A DNA stretch of 35,227 nt. Origin: an uncultured Bacteroidales bacterium (GTDB lineage: Bacteria > Bacteroidota > Bacteroidia > Bacteroidales > Bacteroidaceae). The position numbers were made by a program, and so were the translations under genes. Below, in pieces: positions 7,901 through 16,196 of the stretch (the stretch's first letter is position 1; each line of letters opens with the position of its first letter). The notes under the pieces are model-generated. The model did not search any database. It was given only the letters and a program-made list of their open reading frames with translations, and had not been told where the DNA came from. The stretch spans positions 1 through 35,227 of the forward strand of contig CACYQI010000034.1 in assembly GCA_902776455.1 (NCBI GenBank), written 5' to 3'.

Positions 7901-10653
7901 TGACGATGAAACACACACTCTTCACCCTGCTAGCCTTCCTTGCCATGCTGTCTGCCTGGGCAGACGAGGGCCGGCAGTACATCACGCTCGACTCGCGTCT
8001 CGGCCACGAAGGCAGCCTGACTTGGCACATGATTCGGGCTTCCGAGGCTAAGCAGAATGCTTCGGAGATTGCTTCTGTAGGCTTCAACCAAAGTGGCTGG
8101 AAGGAAGCCATCGTGCCGGCAACAGTATTGACCAACCTCGTTGAGCAGAAAGTCTATCCCGAGCCATACTTCGGGCAGACAAACAAGCTCGCAAACAACC
8201 TCATTCCCGACCTCGCCAAGGCAGGACGCGAGTTCTATACGTACTGGTTCCGTACGGAATTCAACGTCCCCGCTGACTACAAAGGCAAACACATCTGGCT
8301 GGAACCGACAGGCATCAACTATCGGGCCGAGATATGGGTGAACGGAACGCTCGTCGGCACTATGGCCGGCATGTTCTGCAGCCAGCCTTTCGACGTCACA
8401 GACCGTGTGAAACCAGGCGAAACGGCAGCCCTCGCCATCCGCGTCTTCCCTGTCGATGTGCCGGGAACCTCTATGCCGAAGAATTGGGGCGCAGCAGGCG
8501 AATGGCACAACGGCGGCGACGGATGGATTGGACAGAACGTCACACAGCTCATGACGGTAGGCTGGGACTTCACTTTCGAAGACGGCATTCGCGACCGCAA
8601 CACAGGCATCTGGCGCTCCATACGCCTTTATGCCACAGGCAACCAACAGTTGCGCAGCCCATTCGTCGCTTCCGAACTGTCGCACCCTAACTACGACGAG
8701 GCTCGCGAGACAGTAAGCGTCGAGGTTTGGAACCCGAATACTTTTGGCGGCGGAGAATGCACCGTGACGGGCAGCATCAGCGAACTCCCCCTAAAGGGGG
8801 ACGGGGGGTCTATCGCTTTCAGCAGCAAGAAGATAAAGTTGCAGCGAGGAGAACACACCACCGTAACCTTCTCTCCCGACGATTTCCCGCAGCTCATCGT
8901 CAAGAACCCGCGCCTCTGGTGGCCGAAGAACAAGGGAGAACAGAATCTCTACACGTTGCAGCTGACGTTGCTCGACAGCAAGGGAAACGTCATGGACCGT
9001 CTTTCAACGCGTTTCGGCATACGCGAAGTCATCGCCACCCGCGAGACGCCCGACAAATCGAAGCTCTTCGTGGTGAACGGACAAAAGACCTTCATCCGCG
9101 GCAACAACTGGATTCCCGAGGCGATGCTCCGCACCGACGACCGCCGCATGGAGACCGAGATGGCCTACACCGACCAGTCGGGCATCAACCTGCTGCGTCT
9201 TTGGGGAGGCGGCATCGCTGAGAGCGACCGCTTCTACGAGCTGTGCGACGAGTACGGCATCATGGTTTGGCAGGAGTTCTGGATGACGGGCGACACGCGT
9301 CACCCCATGGACGAGCCGCTCTACCTCGCCAACGTGGAGAGCACCATGAAGCGCATCCGCAACCATCCCAGCATCGTCATCTACGTCTCGAGCAACGAGA
9401 GCACGGCCGTCACGGGTGCCGAAGAACTCATCCGAAGCCTTGCGCCCGGCATCCCCTACCAGATGCAGAGCGAGTGCGACGGCGTGCATGACGGCAGTCC
9501 CTACAAGCAGGTCAACCCGATGCGGCACTACGAGAACACCGCCTCCGACCGCGGCAGCCGCGTCGATGGCTTCAATCCCGAGTACGGAGCGCCTACGTTG
9601 CCCATCGTCGAAAGCCTTCGCGACATGATGCCCGCCGAGGACCTCTGGCCCATCAACAAAGCGACGTGGGACTACATGGACGGCAACGGCTTCCACCTCA
9701 TGACGACGCTCTACAAGGATATGGTCAACGAGTACGGCGCATCGAACAGCATCGAGGAGTTCGCCCGCAGGGGGCAGATGGTGGGAGCCATCAATTCGAA
9801 GAGCATATGGGAAGTGTGGAACGAGAACAAACTCGAGTTTGGCGACCGCTGGTGCTCAGGTCTGCTCTTCTGGTACCACAACTGCCCGAACTGGCAAGTC
9901 TGTGCTCGCATGTGGGACTGGTACTTAGAGCCGACGGCTTCCCTCTATCACACGATGCACGCCCTCGAGCCGCTCCACATCCAGTACAACTATCTGAAGG
10001 GCACGGTGAGCGTGAGCAACGACTATCTCGACGAGCAGCATGGACTCCAAGCCAAGGCCGAAGTCTATGACCTTCAGAGCCGTCGCATCGGTACCGTCAA
10101 GGCGAGGGTCGATGTGCCGGCCAATGGGGTGGCCAACGACGTTCTCCGCATCGCCTCCAAAGCCCAAGGCCATGCCTCCGACCTCTGTATCGTCCTCCCC
10201 GACGACATCACGCCGGTCTTTTTCATCTCCCTGGAGCTGACCGACATCAGAGGCAACGTGGTGAGCCGCAACTTCTATTGGCAGTCCACCGACAAGTACG
10301 AAGGGAAACAGACCGTGACGGGTCCCTGCACCAGCGGCTTCGAGCCGCTCGCCACGTTGCCCGAGGCGCGACCTGCCGTCAGCACCCGCCGCCTTACCGC
10401 CACCGACGGGTACTGCGAGTGGGAAGTGAGCGTGAGAAACAGCAGCAACCGCATCGCTTTCTTCTGCCAGCTCCTGCTTACCGACATGAAAGACAAGCCC
10501 TTGCACGGCACCTACTACAGCGACAACTTCTTCTCCCTCCTGCCGGGCGAAAAGAAGCTCATCACCATCCGCACCGCTAAGCAAGGCAACAACATCTACC
10601 ACCTCCGCTTCTGCGAGAACATGGCAGCAACGAGAAACGTAGTGATAAGATAG
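7900..10653 (+). CDS. Glycoside hydrolase family 2 protein (beta-mannosidase / exo-glucosaminidase type)
   Basis: This is a secreted GH2 exo-glycosidase of 917 residues. The start is the ATG at 7900 overlapping the GH105 stop, or MKH two codons later; a signal peptide ends near AWA (about 22). Domain order: N-terminal jelly-roll sugar-binding domain (about 40-230, with WLEPTGINYRAEIWVNGTLVG), Ig-like domain (about 250-370), TIM barrel (about 375-690) and C-terminal Ig-like domains. The proposed acid/base is Glu500 in IYVSSNES and the nucleophile is Glu561 in GFNPEYGAP. The barrel entry LFVVNGQKTFIRGNNWIPEAM fits the mannosidase/CsxA branch, not LacZ. Residues about 294-303 (SELPLKGDGG) are encoded by a CCCCCT-AA-AGGGGG palindrome and look like a small insertion. 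Co-transcription with GH105 suggests both act on one glycan outside the cytoplasm. Confidence 0.87.
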   Translation: MTMKHTLFTLLAFLAMLSAWADEGRQYITLDSRLGHEGSLTWHMIRASEAKQNASEIASVGFNQSGWKEAIVPATVLTNLVEQKVYPEPYFGQTNKLANNLIPDLAKAGREFYTYWFRTEFNVPADYKGKHIWLEPTGINYRAEIWVNGTLVGTMAGMFCSQPFDVTDRVKPGETAALAIRVFPVDVPGTSMPKNWGAAGEWHNGGDGWIGQNVTQLMTVGWDFTFEDGIRDRNTGIWRSIRLYATGNQQLRSPFVASELSHPNYDEARETVSVEVWNPNTFGGGECTVTGSISELPLKGDGGSIAFSSKKIKLQRGEHTTVTFSPDDFPQLIVKNPRLWWPKNKGEQNLYTLQLTLLDSKGNVMDRLSTRFGIREVIATRETPDKSKLFVVNGQKTFIRGNNWIPEAMLRTDDRRMETEMAYTDQSGINLLRLWGGGIAESDRFYELCDEYGIMVWQEFWMTGDTRHPMDEPLYLANVESTMKRIRNHPSIVIYVSSNESTAVTGAEELIRSLAPGIPYQMQSECDGVHDGSPYKQVNPMRHYENTASDRGSRVDGFNPEYGAPTLPIVESLRDMMPAEDLWPINKATWDYMDGNGFHLMTTLYKDMVNEYGASNSIEEFARRGQMVGAINSKSIWEVWNENKLEFGDRWCSGLLFWYHNCPNWQVCARMWDWYLEPTASLYHTMHALEPLHIQYNYLKGTVSVSNDYLDEQHGLQAKAEVYDLQSRRIGTVKARVDVPANGVANDVLRIASKAQGHASDLCIVLPDDITPVFFISLELTDIRGNVVSRNFYWQSTDKYEGKQTVTGPCTSGFEPLATLPEARPAVSTRRLTATDGYCEWEVSVRNSSNRIAFFCQLLLTDMKDKPLHGTYYSDNFFSLLPGEKKLITIRTAKQGNNIYHLRFCENMAATRNVVIR
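8785..8810. repeat. C-run/G-run mini-palindrome inside the GH2 gene
   Basis: CCCCCT-AA-AGGGGG followed by ACGGGGGGT lies in the coding sequence in the Ig-like domain. Similar words occur in intergenic DNA here (196-212, 13400-13440, 13645-13690, 22255-22290) and in comM (24253-24270), so it is probably a mobile or repeated short element that kept the reading frame. Confidence 0.6.
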
Positions 10654-10661
10654 ACCATCAG

Positions 10662-10730
10662 AACCCTCAGCATACTCCGAAAACTCAGAGAACTCAGAAC
10701 ATTCAGAACCCTCACACATTCAGAACCCCA
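10662..10730. repeat. Single-orientation nonamer-like array before the GHMP kinase
   Basis: The 76-bp gap between GH2 and the kinase gene is almost wholly made of 9-bp words related to ACTCAGAAC and ATTCAGAAC, with some drift. All face the same way, so no inverted arm is present. No Shine-Dalgarno site is evident; the kinase ATG follows directly. Confidence 0.75.
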
Positions 10731-11899
10731 TGAAGTGCCAAGAAAGATTCCAAGATATCTATAAGCGCGACCCGGAGGCTCTTGCCTTCTGCCCCTACCG
10801 CGTATGCCCCATCGGGGCGCACAGCGATGCCAATCTGGGCAAGATTACCGGTCTGGCCATCGACAAAGGCATCCACATCGCCTATCGTCCCAAGCACAAC
10901 GGCGTGGTGGAGCTTTGCTCCCTGCAGTTCGACAAACGCGCCCAGTTCCACGTCCGCGACGTGCCCCGCCACAAGGAGAACGACTGGGCCGACTACCTGC
11001 GCGGCGCTACGCTGAAGCTCGCCGAGCTGTATCCGCTCTCGTGCGGTTTGAGCGGCGTCATCGAAGGCAGCCTCCCCATCGGCGGCCTCTCGTCGTCGGC
11101 TGCCGTGGCTCTCGTCTTCCTCAAGGCGCTTTGCCACGTCAACAACATACAGCCCACGCCGCTCGAGCTGATACACATCTCCGTGGCAGCAGAGAACGAC
11201 TACGTCGGCGTCAACAGCGGCAAGCTCGACCAGAGCTGCGAGGTGTATTCGAAGAAGGACCATCTGCTCTACCTCGACACCAAGACCGACGAGTACGAGC
11301 TTATCCCCACGCATCCCTCCATGAAGCCCTACCGCATCGCCGTGTTCTTCAGCGGCATAGAGCGGACGCTGGCCGGCAGCAAATTCAACATGCGCGTCGA
11401 TGAGTCGCGAAGTGCAGCCTACGCCCTCATGGCCTACGCCGGCATGGAGTACGGCAAGTTCCCCGAGGCGAACCTGAGGGCCGTGCCGCGAGAAGTCTAT
11501 GAGCACTACAAGGAGCGTCTGCCAGAGACGTGGCGACGCCGTGCCGAGCATTGGTACACGGAGTTCGACCGCGTGGAAAGGGGCGCCGAGGCCTGGCGGC
11601 AGGGCGACCTCGACACCTATGGGCGCCTCAGCTTCGAGAGCGGACAGAGCAGCATCTCGAACTGGGAGACCGGTTCGCCGGAACTCAAGACGCTCTACGA
11701 AATCATGCGCCACACCGACGGCATCTACGGCGGACGATTCAGCGGAGCGGGCTTCAAAGGATGCTGCATGGCACTCATCGACCCGGCCTACGAAGCAGAC
11801 ATCACCCGCAACGTCACAAAGGAATACCTCGCCGCCTTCCCACAACTCGAAGGGAAGTACAGCGTACACATCTGCCAAAGCGCAGACGGACTGATATAA
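10730..11899 (+). CDS. GHMP sugar kinase, galactokinase/galacturonokinase-like
   Basis: This is a 389-residue GHMP-superfamily kinase that phosphorylates the anomeric carbon of a sugar. Motif 1 is RVCPIGAHSDANLGK (24-38). It departs from the galactokinase signature RVNLIGEHTDY and resembles the RICPLGAHIDH form that I recall from plant galacturonokinase. The usual Glu is Ala and the Asp-Tyr is Asp-Ala, so galactose is unlikely to be bound in the normal way. Motif 2, the ATP loop, is SLPIGGLSSSAAVAL (114-128). The catalytic Asp is probably D167 in GKLDQS. Motif 3 is GGRFSGAGFKGCC near residue 340. It lies between GH2 and a sugar nucleotidyltransferase, so it probably makes a sugar-1-phosphate for that enzyme. 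The substrate is inferred: galacturonate, or another sugar released by the hydrolases. It could also be annotated simply as galactokinase. Confidence 0.8.
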   Translation: MKCQERFQDIYKRDPEALAFCPYRVCPIGAHSDANLGKITGLAIDKGIHIAYRPKHNGVVELCSLQFDKRAQFHVRDVPRHKENDWADYLRGATLKLAELYPLSCGLSGVIEGSLPIGGLSSSAAVALVFLKALCHVNNIQPTPLELIHISVAAENDYVGVNSGKLDQSCEVYSKKDHLLYLDTKTDEYELIPTHPSMKPYRIAVFFSGIERTLAGSKFNMRVDESRSAAYALMAYAGMEYGKFPEANLRAVPREVYEHYKERLPETWRRRAEHWYTEFDRVERGAEAWRQGDLDTYGRLSFESGQSSISNWETGSPELKTLYEIMRHTDGIYGGRFSGAGFKGCCMALIDPAYEADITRNVTKEYLAAFPQLEGKYSVHICQSADGLI

Positions 11900-11901
11900 T
11901 A

Positions 11902-12051
11902 AGTGAAAAGTGAAAAGTGAAAAGTGAAAAATAAAAGTATCCTTTGGTTCCAAAAGAAACTCTGATTCTTCATTCTTCACTCTTCACTCTTCACTTTTCA
12001 CTTAAACAGTAACTTTCATTTTTCACTTTTCACTTTTCACTTTTCACTTAA
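11902..12051. repeat. Inverted heptamer arrays AGTGAAA / TTTCACT
   Basis: The left arm is four perfect AGTGAAA units (11902-11929). The right arm (about 11966-12051) is a longer, partly degenerate run of the reverse complement (TTTCACT, TTCACTC), interrupted once by AAACAGTAACTTTCA. The two arms can form a long stem in the mRNA between the kinase and nucleotidyltransferase genes. The right arm runs up to 4 bp before the ATG at 12055 and takes the place of a ribosome-binding site. Confidence 0.92.
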
Positions 12052-12054
12052 ACC

Positions 12055-12792
12055 ATGAAGTGCCTTATCCTTGCCGCTGGCTATGCCACGCGTCTTTATC
12101 CCCTCACAGAGAACTTCCCCAAGCCGCTCCTTAAGGTGGGCGACCGCGCCATCCTCGACTGGCTCATCGACGACATCGACGGCGCAGGCCTGGTGGATGA
12201 ATACATCGTCATCTCAAACCATAAGTTCGCCCGTCACTTCGAGGAGTGGGCCGCCACGAAGACACAGAAAGTCACCGTCGTGGACGACGGCACGTCCACC
12301 AACGAGACGCGCCTCGGAGCCGTACGCGACATACAATTCGCTATCGACAAGCTCCATCTCGACGACGACATGCTGGTCATCGCAGGCGACAACCTCCTGG
12401 ACTTCAGCCTCGTACAGTTCGTACGCTATGCCCACGAGAAGCAGACCTCCTGCATCATGCGCTTCTGGGAGAAGGACGAACAGCGGCTGCTGAAGTGCGG
12501 CGTCGTTACCGTAGATGAGAACGACCGCATCCTCCGCATGACCGAGAAGTCGCCTACGCCCGAGACCCATTGGTGCTGCCCGCCCTTCTACTACTACACG
12601 CGGCAGGACGCGCGCCTCGTGGAGAAAGGCATCCAGGAAGGCTGCGGCGTGGATGCCCCCGGCAGCTACATCGCCTGGCTCTGCACACAGACACCCGTCC
12701 ACGCCTGGGAGATGCCCGGACGCCGCTACGATATCGGCAACCTCCAGAGCTACGAACAGGTGCAAAAGGAATATCGCGGCATCAAAGCATAG
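12055..12792 (+). CDS. Sugar-1-phosphate nucleotidyltransferase
   Basis: This 245-residue cytoplasmic enzyme of the NTP-transferase (GT-A-like Rossmann) fold makes an NDP-sugar from a sugar-1-phosphate. Signature: LILAAGYATRLYPLTENFPK (4-23), with the conserved Arg and Lys, although the usual GxGTR is GYATR. The metal-binding Asp is in IAGDNLLDFS (about 113-122). EKSPTPETHWCCPPFYYY (about 172-189) matches the sugar-binding part of the family. There is no left-handed beta-helix extension, so it is a single-domain transferase. It is the last gene of the hydrolase-kinase operon and probably uses the product of the kinase upstream. Nucleotide and sugar cannot be told from the sequence. Confidence 0.85.
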   Translation: MKCLILAAGYATRLYPLTENFPKPLLKVGDRAILDWLIDDIDGAGLVDEYIVISNHKFARHFEEWAATKTQKVTVVDDGTSTNETRLGAVRDIQFAIDKLHLDDDMLVIAGDNLLDFSLVQFVRYAHEKQTSCIMRFWEKDEQRLLKCGVVTVDENDRILRMTEKSPTPETHWCCPPFYYYTRQDARLVEKGIQEGCGVDAPGSYIAWLCTQTPVHAWEMPGRRYDIGNLQSYEQVQKEYRGIKA

Positions 12793-12910
12793 CCTCCCCA
12801 TCCCTTTCCTCTCCGGCAGGGAGAACAGGACGCCCAAGCGCGAGGCGCCTCCCCCCACAGAGGGAGGACTTCTGCGACCTCTCCCCTTGCCGGGGAAGCA
12901 GCAGGGAATT
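12793..12910. other. Intergenic GC-rich stretch after the nucleotidyltransferase
   Basis: No gene is visible. The stretch holds CCTCCCC/GGGGAGG-type words and several short palindromes (for example GCGCGAGGCGC). It may include the 3' end of the operon transcript. It leads into the duplicated element at 12911. Confidence 0.4.
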
Positions 12911-13272
12911 ATCCGGAAAAACCACGACATCATTTCCTCCCTCTTCCTGTGGCAATCCCCTCCCCCGCACGCCTTCCTTTTCGACGCTCCACGTTGCATC
13001 GGCCGATGCTCCACGTTGTATCGCCTTTTCCTCCACGTTAACTTTCCCCTTTCAACTTTCAATTTTCCACTTCATTCTTTGTTCTGTATGACGGCATTTT
13101 ATGCCGTCCTAACACTTTCTTAACTTCGCTCGGCAAAACGCCCCTTTCCAACCCATTGATTCCCAGCGGCCATTCGATTTAAGCTCATTTCCCGCCTTCG
13201 GTGGACCAAAGTGCCACAGCGACAAAAAAACGCTGCCAGAACGTGCCTCGCTGCGAAAACTTCTGACAAAAC
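12911..13272 (+). other. Duplicated ~365-bp non-coding element, copy 1
   Basis: This copy aligns with 21871-22236 along its whole length. Shared blocks, in the same order and at nearly the same spacing, are: TCGACGCTCCACGTT (12981), TTTCCTCCACGTTAACTTTCC (about 13026-13046, one mismatch in copy 2), CATTCTTTGTTCTGT (13073), an 8-bp hairpin (13090-13108), CTAACACTT.CTTAAC, ATTGATTCCCAGCGG (13155), ACCAAAGTGCCACAG (about 13203) and GCGAAAACTTCTGACAAAAC (ends 13272). The distance from the first block to the CATTC block is 92 bp in both copies. The hairpin is GACGGCAT-TTT-ATGCCGTC here. No open reading frame is shared. It lies downstream of a plus-strand operon that converges on a minus-strand gene. 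Strand is assigned only by that context. Confidence 0.8.
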
Positions 13273-13279
13273 ACAAAGA

Positions 13280-13508
13280 TGTCTCACACGGAAAACACAG
13301 AAATCACAGAAATTTTCAACATCGAAAAACACTAAAAACACGAACCATTGAGAATGAACATCTGAAGATGCGAAAGACTCGAAAAGCTTCGCCAGCGGTC
13401 CCCCTCCCTTTTAAGGGGAGGGGTTAGGGGTGGGGTGTCTCACACGGAAAGCACAGAAAGCACAGAAATTTTCAACATCGAAAAACACTAAAGACACGAA
13501 CCAGTGAG
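13280..13508. repeat. 73-bp direct repeat, two copies
   Basis: Copies at 13280-13352 and 13436-13508 differ at only a handful of positions. Each starts TGTCTCACACGGAAA, passes through 9-bp words (CACAGAAAG/CACAGAAAT) and ATTTTCAACATCGAAAAACA, and ends CACGAACCAnTGAG. The first 35 bp or so recur at 13685-13718 and 22290-22320. Confidence 0.88.
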
Positions 13509-13717
13509 CATCATAATAGGAGCCGACGCTTCCAAGCGTCGGTATCTGGCAAAGAAACGTTCCGACGCTCGGAAGCGTCGGCTCCTACTGCAAAGAAGAC
13601 AAATAACGTGTAGTTAGATGCGAAAGACACAAAAAGCTTCGCCGCGGTCCCCCTCCCTTTTAAGGGGAGGGGCTAGGGGTGGGGTGTCTCACACGGAAAA
13701 CACAGAAAGCACGGAAA
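13367..13717. repeat. Direct repeat of ~100 bp (13367-13470 and 13617-13717) with C/G-run hairpin
   Basis: Both copies start GATGCGAAAGAC, continue AAAAGCTTCGCC and then carry a CCCCCTCCC-TTTTAA-GGGGAGGGG hairpin-like stretch followed by TTAGGGGTGGGGT (CTAGGGG in the second), and then CACACGGAAA. A third, more diverged form lies at 22240-22350. They bracket the long inverted repeat at 13517-13587. Confidence 0.85.
13517..13587. repeat. 26-bp inverted repeat, 71-bp hairpin element
   Basis: The arms at 13517-13542 and 13562-13587 (TAGGAGCCGACGCTTCCAAG... and its complement) pair over 26 bp with one mismatch around a 19-bp loop. Each arm is itself palindromic (CCGACGCTT...AAGCGTCGG). It looks like a small MITE- or REP-like element. 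It has no T-run after the stem, so it is not a typical terminator. Confidence 0.88.
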
Positions 13718-13770
13718 TAAAATGCCCCCAAGGTTTCATCGAATTCACGTTAAATAAAAATGAGCAGGCC

Positions 13771-13855
13771 GGCAATTCTCTTCCTGCCCTTCTCTCGGCG
13801 AGCCTTTTTATTTTGGCTCGCCTTTTGAAGGGCTGGGAGAGAATTGCCTTTTTTA
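13771..13855. terminator. Strong nested hairpin terminator at convergent gene ends
   Basis: The outer stem GGCAATTCTCTTCC... (13771-13792) pairs with 13827-13848 over 22 bp with two mismatches. The inner stem GGCGAGCC (13797-13804) pairs with GGCTCGCC (13815-13822) around a T-rich loop. CCTTTTTTACC follows on the plus strand, and TCATTTTTATTT follows on the minus strand. It therefore probably stops transcription from both sides. It lies 45 bp after the stop of the minus-strand SUMF1 gene. Confidence 0.8.
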
Positions 13856-13899
13856 CCTTTTCAATTTTTTCCTTTTTCAATTTTTCTAAAAGGAAAGAA

Positions 13900-16011
13900 C
13901 TATAGGGCAAGGCGCAGACCGAACGAGTTGCTGAACGCGCCCGTCGGCGTGATGACGCTCCGATTCGCTACGCGGCAGTTCGTAGCGTGGTTGCTCCAGC
14001 TGCCCCCGCGGTACACGCGGAGATAGCCCGATGATGGACCGGTGGGATTCGTCTGGCTGCCGCTGCTGTATGAACTATACCAGTCCTGACACCATTCCAA
14101 AACGTTGCCGCTCATGTCGTAGATGCCAAGTTCGTTCGGAGCCTTGGTGGAAACGGGCTGACTCGATTGAGAGGGAATGTTGTCCCAATACCATGCTACG
14201 TCGCCTATCGTGTTGCTGCCGCTGTAGGTGTAACCCTTGCTCTGATTGCCGCCACGGGCTGCATACTCCCATTCTGCCTCCGTAGGCAGGCGGAACGTCT
14301 TGCCCGTCAGCTCGTTCAGCTTCGTGATGAACGTCTGGCAGTCGTTCCAGCTAACTTTTTCTACAGGAAGCTTGTTCCCCTTGAAGTAGCTGGGGTTGCT
14401 GCCCATCACGGCCTGCCACAGCTCCTGCGTCACTTCCGTCTCGCCGATGCTGAAGCTGCTCAGCGTTACCTGATGACGGGGCTTCTCATTATCATACGCA
14501 CCGCTGTCATCATCACTGCTGCCCATCTGGAACGTGCCCCCTGCCACAGGAATCATCTTGAACGACACGCCATTGACGGTATAGGTCTGCCCGTCGCTTG
14601 AACTGGATGAACCCACCGCCACCTGGCACTCGGCATAGACGCCGCTGCCATCCGTAGCTGCACAAGTAATAGTGCAGGTGCCGCTGGCTTTGGCCGTCAC
14701 CATGCCGCTCGTGCTGACAGTGGCAACGCTGGTGTTGCTGCTCGTCCAAGCGACTGCCTTGTTATTTGCGTTACTGGGAAGCACAGTGGCAGTGAGCGTC
14801 TGCGTCTTGCCGACCTCAAGCGAGAGCGTGGAAGGGCTGATGGTGATGATTGTCACGAGCGCTGCCGCACCACTCCCATTGCAGACAGGACGCACCGTGA
14901 ACCCGTAGCAGCGGTAGTAGCCTCTTGACGGAGTGATGCCCGGCGAGCTGAAGTCCAGAGCGTAGGCGGAGCTGGTATCTGACGTGTAGAGCGTCGATGA
15001 CCAGTAGAAGCCGTCCTTGTCGTAAGGGTTGGCACCGCTATAGTTGAGGCTGGTATCGAAGATGTAGCCCGAGGCGGGAAAGAAAACTCGCTTACTGATG
15101 TCGCTCGCACTTACGAAGAGAAGACCAGCTACGCCCGTGTAAGCCGACTCGATTGTTTGCGTGCTGCTCAGCCAGTAGATGCCGCCCTTCGTAATGGTGT
15201 TATTCAGTACGACGGGCTTCTGACTGTTGGCACTGCTGCCTGAGCAGGCAGCAGCAAGAGCCTCGTAATCGGCCTTGGTAGGCGTGCGCCATGTGCTACC
15301 CCAGTTGGCTGTGGCAGCGTCGTGGGCTGCATCAAGCGTACTGCCTGTATAGGAAGGATAGTTGCTTTCGCTATAACCACTACTGTAGCCACTCTTCCAA
15401 GTAAAGGAAGCTTCAACGCCCTTGACTGTGATGGTCGGATAGTGCGTGATGGTCGCATAGCGTGGCTGAGTCTCGCCCCATGCGAAGTAGTCGCCGTAGC
15501 AAGTCTCGTAGCTTCCGGCCACAGTCGTAGCCCCTACGTTCATCGTGGCCCATTTCAGACCACCAATCTCAACGTACCCCTGATCGTCTTCCTGACCGCT
15601 GCTGCCCACCGTCACCTGACATGTAGCCTTCACGCCGCTGCCGTCGGTAGCGCGGCAAGTAATGACACAGGTGCCGTTGGCATTGGCTATTACCCTGCCG
15701 CTTTGGTTCACCTCCGCCACATTGGTGTCACTGCTCTGCCAGGTCACGACTTTGTTCTGCGCGTTTTCGGGAAGCACTGTAGCGGTCAGGAAACGCATTT
15801 CGTTCGGCTGCAAGGTGAGCGATGTCTCACTCAGCACAATCTGCTGAACGAGTTTCGCTTCCGCCTCAACAAATACGATGCTGTCCAGTTCGGATACTTC
15901 GTACTCAACCACCTGACTGTTTGACTTGTAGAGTAGCACCTTCTGTGCCATCGCTGTCTGCAAGCCTGCCACAAGAAGAAGCAGGACTGCAAGAATACTG
16001 TTTCTTTTCAT
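13900..16011 (-). CDS. Secreted BIG2 / Fib_succ_major / SUMF1-domain protein
   Basis: This is a 703-residue surface or secreted protein. The start is taken at 16011 (MKRNSILAVLLLLVAG..., a clear signal peptide ending AMAQ). A Met 21 codons upstream lies only about 12 bp from the -7 box and would spoil the signal peptide. Domains in order: short N-terminal segment; BIG2 Ig-like domain (about 53-137); a Fibrobacter-succinogenes-major-paralogue domain (about 144-390, starts GGLKWATMNVG, ends YRCYGFTVRPVC); a second BIG2 (about 392-475); and a SUMF1/formylglycine-generating-enzyme-like domain (about 483-703: PVAGGTFQMGS, RLPTEAEWEYAARGG, YDMSGNVLEWCQDWY, RVYRGGSW). The last part has only one Cys (NCRVANRS) where oxidative FGE needs two, so catalysis is doubtful and ligand binding in a C-type-lectin-like fold is more likely. 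Its own promoter and terminator make it a single-gene unit. Confidence 0.88.
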   Translation of the reverse strand: MKRNSILAVLLLLVAGLQTAMAQKVLLYKSNSQVVEYEVSELDSIVFVEAEAKLVQQIVLSETSLTLQPNEMRFLTATVLPENAQNKVVTWQSSDTNVAEVNQSGRVIANANGTCVITCRATDGSGVKATCQVTVGSSGQEDDQGYVEIGGLKWATMNVGATTVAGSYETCYGDYFAWGETQPRYATITHYPTITVKGVEASFTWKSGYSSGYSESNYPSYTGSTLDAAHDAATANWGSTWRTPTKADYEALAAACSGSSANSQKPVVLNNTITKGGIYWLSSTQTIESAYTGVAGLLFVSASDISKRVFFPASGYIFDTSLNYSGANPYDKDGFYWSSTLYTSDTSSAYALDFSSPGITPSRGYYRCYGFTVRPVCNGSGAAALVTIITISPSTLSLEVGKTQTLTATVLPSNANNKAVAWTSSNTSVATVSTSGMVTAKASGTCTITCAATDGSGVYAECQVAVGSSSSSDGQTYTVNGVSFKMIPVAGGTFQMGSSDDDSGAYDNEKPRHQVTLSSFSIGETEVTQELWQAVMGSNPSYFKGNKLPVEKVSWNDCQTFITKLNELTGKTFRLPTEAEWEYAARGGNQSKGYTYSGSNTIGDVAWYWDNIPSQSSQPVSTKAPNELGIYDMSGNVLEWCQDWYSSYSSGSQTNPTGPSSGYLRVYRGGSWSNHATNCRVANRSVITPTGAFSNSFGLRLAL

Positions 16012-16085
16012 TTTTTTTGTTATTGATGTTAAAAATATAGGTATTGTTTCGTATATATTAATAGGCCACTTCACCTAAACACAGG

Positions 16086-16116
16086 CAAAATTACGAATTA
16101 TTTGCTTACGAACAAA
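16086..16116 (-). promoter_or_regulatory. Promoter of the SUMF1-domain gene
   Basis: On the minus strand: TTTG (16116-16113), a 19-bp spacer, then TAATTTTG (16093-16086). This is a full Bacteroidetes -33/-7 promoter. It lies about 75 bp before the chosen ATG at 16011 and supports that start over the one at 16074. Confidence 0.8.
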
Positions 16117-16196
16117 GGAAAACGCCGAAAAGTTTGGCAAATAAAGGCTCTCTGGGCATACAAAGATCACTTTAACACCATTTTTCTGCCCGATTA

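Noticed and set aside
140-13752. TCGAATTCACGTTA at 140-153 and 13739-13752
   Set aside because: It is only 14 bp long, so a chance match is plausible. The flanks show only weak likeness.
12793-13760. Possible CRISPR array in the repeat-rich intergenic region
   Set aside because: The repeats are direct copies of 73 and about 100 bp without evenly spaced unique spacers, and no cas genes are nearby.
13618-13905. A 95-codon plus-strand open frame in the repeat region
   Set aside because: It is made of repeats and a terminator hairpin, runs into the antisense of the SUMF1 gene end, and has no recognisable protein features.
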